DNA of 39,556 nt. Origin: an uncultured Ruminococcus sp. (GTDB lineage Bacteria > Bacillota > Clostridia > UBA1212). Each line of letters opens with the position of its first letter. Position 1 is the first letter of the stretch. Where the stretch lies: assembly GCA_902792515.1 (NCBI GenBank), contig CADAZX010000025.1:1-39556 (forward strand). The letters are read 5' to 3'. The position numbers and the translations under genes are program-made. Positions 7,612 to 15,043 of this stretch are shown piece after piece. Below the pieces are notes generated by a model, which did no database searches, was not told the DNA's origin, and worked only from the letters and a program-made list of their open reading frames with translations.

Positions 7612-10600
7612 ATGCCGCGTTTTATGGTTAAAAACAAGTTTACTTACGGCCGCGTGAGGCAGGAAGACTACTCGTACAGGCCGGATTTCACGCCTTATTC
7701 GTACTCGAACAGGACGGTGAGCTCGCAGAACTACGTTCCGGAGCTGTTTCAGGCGGAGGACGCCGCGGAGAAGCTATTCTTTAAGATCCCGGGCGAAAAT
7801 CCGGTCGAAGAGGCGCTTCCTGAGACGTGGAAAAAGCTTTTCAAGAGCGTTTCGGGCTTCAGGATTTCCTGCGCGCAGGGGCGGAAAGAGGACGGAATAA
7901 CCAGGTTCACGCTTTTCGGAGCAGGCGGCGAGAGCTTTATGACGGTCGCGTCCGTCGCGGACACCGCGGGCGAAAACGGCCGTTGCTTCTCTATAGAGAG
8001 GGCGGATTTCGAGCCGGTCAGGTTCAAACTGGAGTGCGCCGCGGGCGACGAAGTCTCGCTTAAAATATGTCCGGTTTACGTCAAGAACACACTCGGCGAG
8101 TGGGGCGGCCAGGCGCATTTTTACAAGGCCGGAGGAGACGCCTCGATTGCCGACAAAGGGACCGCCGTATCGCTCCGTTTGAGCGGGAAGGGATACTTAA
8201 CGGCTGAAAATCTGCCTACCGACGCGGGCGGCTGCTACAGCATGAAAATGCCGCTCAGAAATACCGTTTTCGCGGTCATCAGAAATTTTTCGGACGCAAA
8301 AAGAATAACGCTGAGCTTCGCGGCGGACGGCGGTGAATTTTCACCGGAAAACGCGGTCACGCTCGATCTTCACGAAGACAAGGAGCCCCACGCGTACTAT
8401 TTCAACCTCTCGGCATGCCCGGGCTGCGAGGGACGGCTGACGGCGCTCCGGTTCGAGAGCGAGGGAACCGGAGAGATCGTTTTTGAAAGGTACTCGTTCG
8501 AGCAGGAGACGCCGCTTTACGAGCCGCTCGCGGGAATTGTCGAGTGCACCGCGGAGCCTGTCAAGGACACGTTTTTCGTGCGCGGCAGATTTCCCGGAAA
8601 TATTTCCGCCGCAGGACTGGAAAAACTCGCGGAATTTAAAGGCGGGAAGCTCTCCGTTTACGCGGGAACGATGGCCGACGACACGGGTTTCGGACCGTAC
8701 AAGGAAACCGTCTCGGGCAAGAAATATCTGGCATCGGCTGCTTTTCCGGAAAATATCGCCGCGGGCGCGGAATTCGTTATCGAAAACGTTCCGTTCAGGG
8801 ACAACGTAACGACATTCCTGCCGTATCAGATGCTCGTTTTTGCCGAAAAAGAGGGGAAATCGGTCTGCATGTGCGACCGGTTCTACATTGAGAATTTCGA
8901 GTGCCTTGACGGCAATCCGTACAGCTTCGAGCTGCCTGCGCGGACCGTGGATATTACTGATTTCGGCGCGAAGGGCGACGGCTTCACCGACGACACCGCG
9001 GCGATCCAGAAGGCGATCGACAGCGTTTCGGATTCCGGAGGCGGCACGGTCGTTGTTCCCGGCGCGGATGGGATCTACGGCAGACGGTTTATCGTAACGT
9101 CTCTTCTGATGCGCGACAACGTCGAGCTGCACCTTGAAAAAGGAGCGGTTCTTTGGCAGTCACAGCTGCGCCGAGACTACACCTACGAGCCGGCGTACGG
9201 CCACGACGATATCATTCCCGGCATCAACTGGACCCACAACCTTCACACCGCCAACCTGCCGCTCATCCAGGCCGCGAACAACCGCAACATTAAAATAACC
9301 GGTCGCGGCGCAATCAGGATGCTCGACACCGGCTCCGAGGAAAACGTCGGAATGCCCGGCTACTCTGTCGGCTGCTACAGGCGCATCCACTGCATCCCGC
9401 TTGGATTCTTCCTGTGCAAAAACGTGGAGGTCAGCGGCATCGAGATCATCCGCTCCAACAACTACCATACGTCGTTCAACCACTGCGAAAACGTCTACCT
9501 CGCCGGCCTTAAGCTCCACCGCGTGAAGTGCGTCAGCGGCGACGGACTCGGCGTCTGCGGAGCGAAAAACGTTTTCGTAAACCGCTGCTTCTTCCAGTCC
9601 AACGACGACGCGGTGGTCATGTCGACACACTACCACGACCCGCGCGGCCTGCTCTGGTGGACCAACACCAAGGGTGAGGACAACAGCGTGCGCCACATCA
9701 CGGTGCGCCACAGCTACTTAAATTCCGGCGGCGGGAAGGCGATCTGCTTCATAACCTGGGGCACAAGCGACCCGATCCAGGAACGCGAGGAGATCAGCGA
9801 CGTCGAGGCCACCGACAACTACCTTACGTGCGTGAACCCTGTCGGCGCATGGTTCGACAACCCCTACAACGGCAAGCAGCCTTTTGATAACACCGAGACG
9901 GACGACTACTCGCCGGTGAAGTGCGTGCGCATTTTCGGCAACCGCTACAACGGCAACTGCACCCTCGGTCCGATCAAGGCCACCGACATTATCACCGACT
10001 GCGGCATCACGTCGACCTCCGACTTCAGGAACGGCGACTTCACGCTGGGCGGCTTCGCGAACTGGACTCTCAAGCCCAACAAGAACCCCGAATCAGTCCA
10101 CACTGTCATCTACGCCGACAAGGAAAAGGGCTGCATTGAGTACTTCGAAAACGGCAGGGTTTCCGCCTCTGAGGGACTCAGGCTCGCGAACGGCCGCCAC
10201 GTTTTCAGGTGTGAAATCCTCACTGGAGAGAGCGGCGCGGTGCTTTTCGCGGAAAAAATACTGACGGGCGAGCGGATCGCATCGAAAACGGCTGTCGCGA
10301 CGACACCTGTTGACGCTTCTTTAGAGTTTACGGTCGACGGCGCGGACGGCGGCGACGACGTATATGTGGGCGTCGAAAACGCCGGCATTAATCCGGGCGG
10401 CTTTGCTGTTTTTGACTTCTGCAGGATCGAGAGCAGCGTTGACGGGGAGTCGATAGCCGCGGCGGCGCGCGCGAAACTCACAGCCTCGCTCGTCAAAATG
10501 TTTGACCTCCCGGAAAACTCGTCGGCGGAAAACGAGAACAAAAAGGTATATCTCAGGTGCAAAACAATGAGCGGCGAGACGTCTCTGCGCACCCTTGGAG

Positions 10601-10974
10601 AATATACGGAATTCAGTCTGGAATGCGCTTTTAGGGCGAACGACTACGACTATTCCCGCGTCCGCAACGGCTTCGGTTTCAGGACGGCCTGCGGCGAAAA
10701 CGGCTTCTACGAGCTCCGCTTCAACGTTCCTGCGAAAACGCTTGTCTTCACGTCGAACTTCGGCGGCGTCACGCGTGAACTCTTCCGGCGCGAGGACTTC
10801 TTCTTCACGTCGCTCGATTTTCACAATTTCCGCCTGGAAACAGGCAAAAACTCGGTGCTTGTGTGGATCGACAGTGGCCTGTTCTGCGAGATCCCTGCGC
10901 CTGCCAAAACCGGCTTCGCGGAGGTGTTTATGACCGACATGGACGCCTCGCTGAACGGTCTTTCGGTGGAATAA
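7612..10974 (+). CDS. GH28-like/pectate-lyase-superfamily beta-helix glycosidase, multidomain
   Basis: A 1120-residue protein with GGAGGG (7600-7605) before the ATG. No signal peptide is visible (MPRFMVKNKF), so it appears cytoplasmic, which is unusual for its size. The central region (about 447-780) opens with DITDFGAKGDGFTDDTAAIQ, the hallmark of the GH28/pectate lyase-3 superfamily, and continues as a right-handed beta helix with IKITGRGAI, VEVSGIEII and SGDGLGVCG. N664-D665-D666 in SNDDAVVMS match the Asp-Asp pair of polygalacturonases. The usual GHG is not obvious; GGGKAICF occupies that position. Flanking N- and C-terminal regions are beta-rich; residues ~250-300 (HAYYFNLS, then LTALRFESEG) resemble a module in the lipoprotein at 442. 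The likely role is hydrolysis of an imported uronic-acid-containing or branched oligosaccharide; the exact substrate is unknown. Confidence 0.8.
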   Translation: MPRFMVKNKFTYGRVRQEDYSYRPDFTPYSYSNRTVSSQNYVPELFQAEDAAEKLFFKIPGENPVEEALPETWKKLFKSVSGFRISCAQGRKEDGITRFTLFGAGGESFMTVASVADTAGENGRCFSIERADFEPVRFKLECAAGDEVSLKICPVYVKNTLGEWGGQAHFYKAGGDASIADKGTAVSLRLSGKGYLTAENLPTDAGGCYSMKMPLRNTVFAVIRNFSDAKRITLSFAADGGEFSPENAVTLDLHEDKEPHAYYFNLSACPGCEGRLTALRFESEGTGEIVFERYSFEQETPLYEPLAGIVECTAEPVKDTFFVRGRFPGNISAAGLEKLAEFKGGKLSVYAGTMADDTGFGPYKETVSGKKYLASAAFPENIAAGAEFVIENVPFRDNVTTFLPYQMLVFAEKEGKSVCMCDRFYIENFECLDGNPYSFELPARTVDITDFGAKGDGFTDDTAAIQKAIDSVSDSGGGTVVVPGADGIYGRRFIVTSLLMRDNVELHLEKGAVLWQSQLRRDYTYEPAYGHDDIIPGINWTHNLHTANLPLIQAANNRNIKITGRGAIRMLDTGSEENVGMPGYSVGCYRRIHCIPLGFFLCKNVEVSGIEIIRSNNYHTSFNHCENVYLAGLKLHRVKCVSGDGLGVCGAKNVFVNRCFFQSNDDAVVMSTHYHDPRGLLWWTNTKGEDNSVRHITVRHSYLNSGGGKAICFITWGTSDPIQEREEISDVEATDNYLTCVNPVGAWFDNPYNGKQPFDNTETDDYSPVKCVRIFGNRYNGNCTLGPIKATDIITDCGITSTSDFRNGDFTLGGFANWTLKPNKNPESVHTVIYADKEKGCIEYFENGRVSASEGLRLANGRHVFRCEILTGESGAVLFAEKILTGERIASKTAVATTPVDASLEFTVDGADGGDDVYVGVENAGINPGGFAVFDFCRIESSVDGESIAAAARAKLTASLVKMFDLPENSSAENENKKVYLRCKTMSGETSLRTLGEYTEFSLECAFRANDYDYSRVRNGFGFRTACGENGFYELRFNVPAKTLVFTSNFGGVTRELFRREDFFFTSLDFHNFRLETGKNSVLVWIDSGLFCEIPAPAKTGFAEVFMTDMDASLNGLSVE

Positions 10975-10990
10975 GCTCCGCGCGGGCTGC

Positions 10991-11110
10991 GTGAAAAACC
11001 GCCGGATCCGGGGTGGAAAACCGCCTGCCCGGAGTGGAAAACCGCCTGCCCGGAGTGGAAAAACGCAGGCTCCGGAGTGGAAGACCGCAGGCTCCGGGGT
11101 GGAAAAAACG
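10991..11110. repeat. Tandem 21-22-bp repeats, about five copies
   Basis: Units start GTGGAAAACCGC. Two are identical 21-mers (11013-11033 and 11034-11054), followed by variants at 11055-11076 and 11077-11097 and partial copies on both sides. The inner copies carry CGCCTGC and the later ones GCAGGC, which are complementary, so the transcript can fold into alternative hairpins. This lies between the GH28-like gene and the Spo0A-like gene and may serve as a transcription attenuator or boundary. Confidence 0.7.
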
Positions 11111-11148
11111 GAAATATCAAAAAACGCGCAGAAAAATATTTCCCGCTC

Positions 11149-11176
11149 TTTACAAATTTGGAAAATGCGTTAGTAT
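11149..11176 (+). promoter_or_regulatory. Possible promoter of the Spo0A-like gene
   Basis: TTTACA (11149-11154), 16-bp spacer, TAGTAT (11171-11176), about 20 bp before the start codon. A moderate match only. Confidence 0.4.
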
Positions 11177-11195
11177 TGTTCCGGGAGGGGATAAT

Positions 11196-11567
11196 ATGGG
11201 ACGCAAAAACGAAGATGATTTTGGCGGAACGGAGAAAAAAGTAAGAAGGCTGCTCGGAGAACTCGGGATTCCGAGGACCGGCCAGGGTTTTTCGGTCGTG
11301 GCGGACGCGGTCGTGATGGCGCTTGAGAGCGAAGAAGTGTACGGGTCGCTGACCAAGGAAATTTACCCTGAAATAGCAAAAAAACGCGGGAAAACCGCGG
11401 CCGCGGTTGAGAAGGCCGCGAGGGAGGCGCTGCAGAAAGGCTGGACGGTTGGGGACAGAGAACGGTTCAGAGAGGTTTTCGGAGACAGCTACCGGCCCTC
11501 GAAAGGCAGACCAACCGTGGGCGAATTTCTGACGGCCGCAAAAGATTATCTGGATTTTGCGGCGTGA
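11196..11567 (+). CDS. Stand-alone Spo0A C-terminal DNA-binding domain protein
   Basis: A 123-residue protein. The start at 11196 follows GGGAGGGG (11183-11190). Nearly the whole length matches the Spo0A effector domain: KKVRRLLGELGIPRTGQGF, then GSLTKEIYPEIAKKRGKTAAAVEKAAREALQKGW, which covers the recognition-helix region, and KGRPTVGEFL near the end. Spo0A itself has an N-terminal receiver domain that is phosphorylated to start sporulation; it is absent here and there is no room for it upstream. The protein is therefore a phosphorylation-independent DNA-binding protein, perhaps recognising 0A-box-like sites or modulating Spo0A. It is followed by a GC-rich hairpin (11603-11635) and then the TRIC-like gene. 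Confidence 0.85.
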   Translation: MGRKNEDDFGGTEKKVRRLLGELGIPRTGQGFSVVADAVVMALESEEVYGSLTKEIYPEIAKKRGKTAAAVEKAAREALQKGWTVGDRERFREVFGDSYRPSKGRPTVGEFLTAAKDYLDFAA

Positions 11568-11602
11568 CTCTGCTATCATATGCGCGCCGGTGAAAAGAGC
11601 CG

Positions 11603-11635
11603 GCCCGCGCGTATAACAAGTATGGTCGCGCGGGC
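11603..11635 (+). terminator. GC-rich hairpin, possible terminator or leader structure
   Basis: GCCCGCGCG (11603-11611) pairs with CGCGCGGGC (11627-11635) across a 15-nt loop. There is no U-tract. It lies between the Spo0A-like gene and the TRIC-like gene. Confidence 0.4.
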
Positions 11636-11701
11636 GAAAACAGGGAAGGAATGGGGCCCGGGTATTTGTTTTATAAAAGCACCCGGACCGGGTAAAACGT
11701 T

Positions 11702-12340
11702 TTGGAAATACTTGTTGTTGTGCTTGAGATCATCGGAACGGTTGCTTTCGCGGTGTCGGGAGCGCTCGTTGCCGTTGAGAAAAAGATGGACATTTTCGGT
11801 GTCGCGATTCTGGGGCTTGTGACCGCTACCGGAGGGGGAGTTCTGAGGGACGTGATCCTCGGGATACTGCCGCCGAGAACGTTCACGAATCCGGTGTACG
11901 CGCTCGTGGCGCTGGGGACCGCGCTTGTCATGTTCTTTCCGGTGCTGAGAAGGGCGAAGGGCGGATACAAATTATTCATTGACAAGTTGCTGCTTGTGAT
12001 GGACTCACTGGGCCTGGCCATTTTTACTGTCGTAGGAATGAGGATCGCGGTTGAAGCGGGATTTCAGGACAACTATTTCCTTCTCATTTTCGTGGGAGTT
12101 GTGACGGGTGTCGGCGGAGGCATCATGAGAGACGTTTTCGCCGGCAACCGGCCGCATGTTTTCGTGAAGCACTTTTACGCGACCGCCTCGCTGCTCGGGT
12201 CGGTGGCCTTTCTTATCCTGCACTTTTTCGCGGGGGAGATTATTCCGATGATCGCGGGAGCGGCGGTGACGTTCGTGCTGAGAATACTGGCGGCGACGTT
12301 CAGGTGGAGTCTGCCGGTTGCGCACGGAACGGAGGAATAA
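11702..12340 (+). CDS. UPF0126/TRIC-like membrane channel protein (YadS/YicG family)
   Basis: A 212-residue, highly hydrophobic protein with about seven membrane helices. The family's internal duplication is plain: GGGVLRD in the first half and GGGIMRD in the second, each at the end of a three-helix unit. Bacterial TRIC homologues form trimeric cation channels, though the YadS/YicG branch has also been linked to small-metabolite transport. The start is a TTG at 11702, which gives the usual N-terminus (EILVVVLEIIGTVAFAVSGAL); no good Shine-Dalgarno site precedes it. The upstream sequence holds CCGGGT (11658-11663), ACCCGG (11681-11686) and CCGGGT (11688-11693), which can pair in alternative ways close to the start. 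Confidence 0.85.
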   Translation: MEILVVVLEIIGTVAFAVSGALVAVEKKMDIFGVAILGLVTATGGGVLRDVILGILPPRTFTNPVYALVALGTALVMFFPVLRRAKGGYKLFIDKLLLVMDSLGLAIFTVVGMRIAVEAGFQDNYFLLIFVGVVTGVGGGIMRDVFAGNRPHVFVKHFYATASLLGSVAFLILHFFAGEIIPMIAGAAVTFVLRILAATFRWSLPVAHGTEE

Positions 12341-12412
12341 GTAGAAAGACCGGCTTTTATGCGATTTTTTCCTGAATTTGTTGATTTGTTGATATTTTAT
12401 AAGACATCTCTG

Positions 12413-12438
12413 TTGACATTCCCGGTGGGGGGTATAAT
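12413..12438 (+). promoter_or_regulatory. Promoter-like sequence with short spacer
   Basis: Perfect TTGACA (12413-12418) and TATAAT (12433-12438) hexamers, separated by only 14 bp. The -10 is about 60 bp upstream of the next start. The short spacer suggests either a weak or activated promoter, or that the true -35 is CTGTTG at 12410-12415. Confidence 0.5.
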
Positions 12439-12496
12439 AGACTTAGATAATTCTATTTCCGGTCGTGTTGAGCCCTTTGAAAAGGAGTGGATATTC

Positions 12497-13204
12497 ATGA
12501 AAAGGAAAACGATAATTACAATCCTCCTGGTAGCCGCTGCTGTGCTGGTCACAGGCGTTGCCACGTTCCTGACTGTACAGGGAGTCAGGGCGAGCGGACA
12601 CAGGACCAATTCACACAATAAAGAAAGGACGCCGATTACTTCAGCGGTGGAATTCTTCGCCGGTTCCAAGACTGTTATTTCAGAAGATGATATTGAAGAG
12701 AAGGCCGGCTTTTCCACCGGCGGGACCGTAAAGATCGACGGAGAGGACTACTATTTCGGCTACACACCCAATATGTTCTTCGGGAAACGTTTTGCCATGA
12801 AGAAGCTGAGCGAGCAGGAGTCCGCGGAGATACTGACTGCCCGGGATATTACGGAGATTACCGCGTTTCAGGCGGAGTGCCTGGTCCGCATGCTGACTGT
12901 TGACAAAGAAAATAAGAGCGCGATCGACCTTACGTGGACGAATACCGGTACCGTAAGTCTCCGGACAGCTTACTATTACTACCTTGAGGACGCTACCGTC
13001 ATCGTTGTCAACGACTTCAGGAAGATGATAAAGGAAACAGATAAGGCGTGGATACTTGTGATACCGGATGGTGAAGAGGCAGGGTATCCGTTTGAGATTC
13101 CCGCACCGGGCGTGAACGCCATGTACCCCGAGGACGACCCGGACGGCGTGTATGCCGCCTGCCAGAAAGACCTTTTGAACTATCTGGAGGGAAAGACGGC
13201 GTAA
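12497..13204 (+). CDS. Exported or membrane-anchored protein of unknown function
   Basis: A 235-residue protein. The start at 12497 follows AAAGGAG (12481-12487). The N-terminus is a basic stretch plus one hydrophobic helix (residues 7-30), either an uncleaved anchor or a signal peptide; no lipobox is present. The remainder is soluble and acidic with alternating beta-like segments (TVKIDGEDYYFGYTPNMFF, TAYYYYLEDATVIVVNDF). I do not recognise a family. It has its own promoter-like sequence and a strong terminator, so it is probably a single-gene unit. Confidence 0.75.
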   Translation: MKRKTIITILLVAAAVLVTGVATFLTVQGVRASGHRTNSHNKERTPITSAVEFFAGSKTVISEDDIEEKAGFSTGGTVKIDGEDYYFGYTPNMFFGKRFAMKKLSEQESAEILTARDITEITAFQAECLVRMLTVDKENKSAIDLTWTNTGTVSLRTAYYYYLEDATVIVVNDFRKMIKETDKAWILVIPDGEEAGYPFEIPAPGVNAMYPEDDPDGVYAACQKDLLNYLEGKTA

Positions 13205-13257
13205 CCCGTGGTTTGCCGGGAAGGTTTTTTCCGAAAAATAGGTAAAAACCGGAACGA

Positions 13258-13293
13258 TCCGCGGCCTTGGATTTTTGGGGCCGCGGATTTTTT
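13258..13293 (+). terminator. Rho-independent terminator
   Basis: TCCGCGGCC (13258-13266) pairs with GGCCGCGGA (13279-13287), followed by six T residues (13288-13293). It terminates the gene at 12497. Confidence 0.9.
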
Positions 13294-13356
13294 GATGAGG
13301 GAAGAGCAGGGGCGGAGGATTGCCGGCGGGTTTGCGGCGTTTTCGACCGATTTTTC

Positions 13357-13385
13357 TTGAAAAGCGGCGGGAAAAATGGTACAAT
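13357..13385 (+). promoter_or_regulatory. Sigma-A promoter of the nfeD-SPFH operon
   Basis: -35 TTGAAA (13357-13362), 17-bp spacer, -10 TACAAT (13380-13385). The nfeD start is about 75 bp downstream. Confidence 0.7.
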
Positions 13386-13460
13386 ATACGGGGTGTAGGA
13401 AAACACTTCACATTAAAAAGGCGGCATGCAGTTTTTGCTGTGCCGGAAAGGAGCAGAAGT

Positions 13461-13946
13461 ATGTGGATTATTGTATGGGCCGTTGTGTTCGTTGTGATGC
13501 TTGTCATTGAAATCGTTACGGCCGGTCTCGCAACGGTATGGTTCTGCGCCGGAAGCCTTGTCGCCATGATTTTGGCTGCCTGCAATGTACCGGTAGTATG
13601 GCAGTTTGTTGCGTTCGCGGCGGTATCGTTGGTACTGCTGGTGTTAACGAGGCCGATTGCCAAAAAGCTGCTTGGGAGGAAAAAATATCTGCCCACCAAC
13701 AGCGACAGGGTTCTCGGCAGACGATGTATTACAGGCGAGGAAGTGAACAACCTTGCCGGAACCGGGAATGTAAAGATCGAAGGAATTGTCTGGAGCGCGC
13801 GCAGTGAAAACGGCGAAGTGATTCCCGCCGGAACGGACGTTGAAATCGTCAAGATTGAGGGAGTAAAGGCCGTTGTGAAGACGGTGGCGCAAAACGAAAC
13901 ACAGAATGAAACACCGGTAAACGAAGTACCGGTTACTGAAGAATAA
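13461..13946 (+). CDS. NfeD-family membrane protein
   Basis: A 161-residue protein. The start at 13461 follows AAAGGAG (13447-13453). Residues 1-70 form two or three membrane helices (MWIIVWAVVFVVMLVIEIVTAGL and following), and residues ~85-145 match the NfeD C-terminal OB-fold beta barrel (GRRCITGEEVNNLAGTGNVKIEG, then VEIVKIEGVKAVVK). The last ~15 residues are a low-complexity Asn/Glu/Thr/Pro tail. NfeD proteins partner with SPFH-domain proteins, here encoded 15 bases downstream, so the pair probably forms a membrane-microdomain complex. This is the short NfeD type without the ClpP-like protease domain. Confidence 0.85.
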   Translation: MWIIVWAVVFVVMLVIEIVTAGLATVWFCAGSLVAMILAACNVPVVWQFVAFAAVSLVLLVLTRPIAKKLLGRKKYLPTNSDRVLGRRCITGEEVNNLAGTGNVKIEGIVWSARSENGEVIPAGTDVEIVKIEGVKAVVKTVAQNETQNETPVNEVPVTEE

Positions 13947-13961
13947 CAGGAGGGAACCAAA

Positions 13962-14915
13962 ATGACAGGACTTATTCTCGCACTCACACCGGGCGTTATC
14001 GTCGCGATTGTCGCGGTCATCGCCCTGATACTCATAGTTATTATTTCAAGCATTAAGATCGTTCCGCAGGCCAAGGCGTACGTCATCCAGAGGCTTGGAT
14101 CGTACTACACGACGTGGCAGACCGGCGTTCATTTTAAGATGCCGATAATCGACAAGATCGCGAAGCAGGTCTCGCTCAAGGAGCAGGTCGTCGACTTCCC
14201 GCCTCAGCCGGTGATTACGAAGGACAACGTCACGATGCAGATTGACACGGTCGTTTTCTACTGCATCACCGACCCGAAGCTCTTCACGTACGGCGTCGAC
14301 AGGCCGATCACCGCTATCGAGAATCTCTCGGCTACGACGCTGAGAAACATTATAGGCGAGCTGGAGCTCGACCACACGCTCACTTCGAGAGACACGATCA
14401 ACTCCAAGATCAGAGCGATCCTCGACGAGGCGACGGACCCGTGGGGCATTAAAGTGACCCGCGTCGAGCTCAAAAATATCATTCCGCCCGCTGAAATCCA
14501 GGACGCGATGGAGAAGCAGATGAAGGCTGAGCGCCAGAGACGTGAAGCCATTCTGAGAGCCGAGGGAGAAAAGCAGAGCAAGATTCTCGTGGCGGAAGGT
14601 CTCAAGGAGAGCCAGATCCTGGCGGCGCAGGCCGAGAAAGAGGCCGCGATCCTGAAGGCGGAGGCCGTGAAAGAGGCCAAGATCAAAGAGGCGGAGGGCG
14701 AGGCGCTCGCGCTGAGAACCGTTCAGCAGGCGCAGGCGGACGCGATCCGATTCATCAACGATGCGCAGCCCGGAGACGGATATATTACGCTTCAGAAGCT
14801 TCGCGCGTTCGAGGCGGCGGCAAACGGAAACGCCACCAAAATCATTATCCCGTCGGAGATTGCCGGCGTGGCGGGTCTTGCGGAAGGCGTGGTTCAGGCG
14901 GTCAAAAAGGACTGA
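13962..14915 (+). CDS. SPFH/Band 7 domain protein (QmcA/paraslipin type)
   Basis: A 317-residue protein with AGGAGGG just before the ATG. One N-terminal membrane helix (residues ~8-30) is followed by a Band 7 domain (IKIVPQAKAYVIQRLGSYY to about residue 185, including VITKDNVTMQIDTVVFYCITDP), then an Ala/Glu/Lys coiled coil (~185-255) typical of flotillin/paraslipin oligomerisation, and a conserved Gly/Ala-rich C-terminus. It lies in one operon with nfeD. Such proteins form large membrane-associated rings that organise membrane proteins and affect protease access. FtsH-associated HflK/C is a more distant alternative. Confidence 0.88.
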   Translation: MTGLILALTPGVIVAIVAVIALILIVIISSIKIVPQAKAYVIQRLGSYYTTWQTGVHFKMPIIDKIAKQVSLKEQVVDFPPQPVITKDNVTMQIDTVVFYCITDPKLFTYGVDRPITAIENLSATTLRNIIGELELDHTLTSRDTINSKIRAILDEATDPWGIKVTRVELKNIIPPAEIQDAMEKQMKAERQRREAILRAEGEKQSKILVAEGLKESQILAAQAEKEAAILKAEAVKEAKIKEAEGEALALRTVQQAQADAIRFINDAQPGDGYITLQKLRAFEAAANGNATKIIIPSEIAGVAGLAEGVVQAVKKD

Positions 14916-14960
14916 ACGCGGCGTTGCGCTCAATGATTTAATTTTATAAACAATGGGAGG

Positions 14961-15002
14961 GAGCCATCGGGACACAAGAACACGGTGCCCGGCGGCTCTT
15001 TT
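14961..15002 (+). terminator. Terminator of the nfeD-SPFH operon
   Basis: GAGCC (14961-14965) plus CGGG pair with CCCG plus GGCTC (14994-14998), separated by 2-nt internal loops and a long apical loop, then TTTT. It lies upstream of topB. Confidence 0.65.
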
Positions 15003-15043
15003 CCGTGAGAGAGGCTTTTTGCAGGGGACAAAGGACGCGGGAA

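Noticed and set aside
11013..11195. N-terminal extension of the Spo0A-like protein through the tandem repeat
   Set aside because: The extension is just the repeated DNA translated. The internal ATG at 11196 has a clear Shine-Dalgarno site and begins the conserved domain.
12680..14086. 468-codon minus-strand open frame
   Set aside because: It runs antisense through the exported-protein gene, its terminator, the nfeD promoter and nfeD, and has low-complexity Thr/Ile composition typical of a shadow frame.
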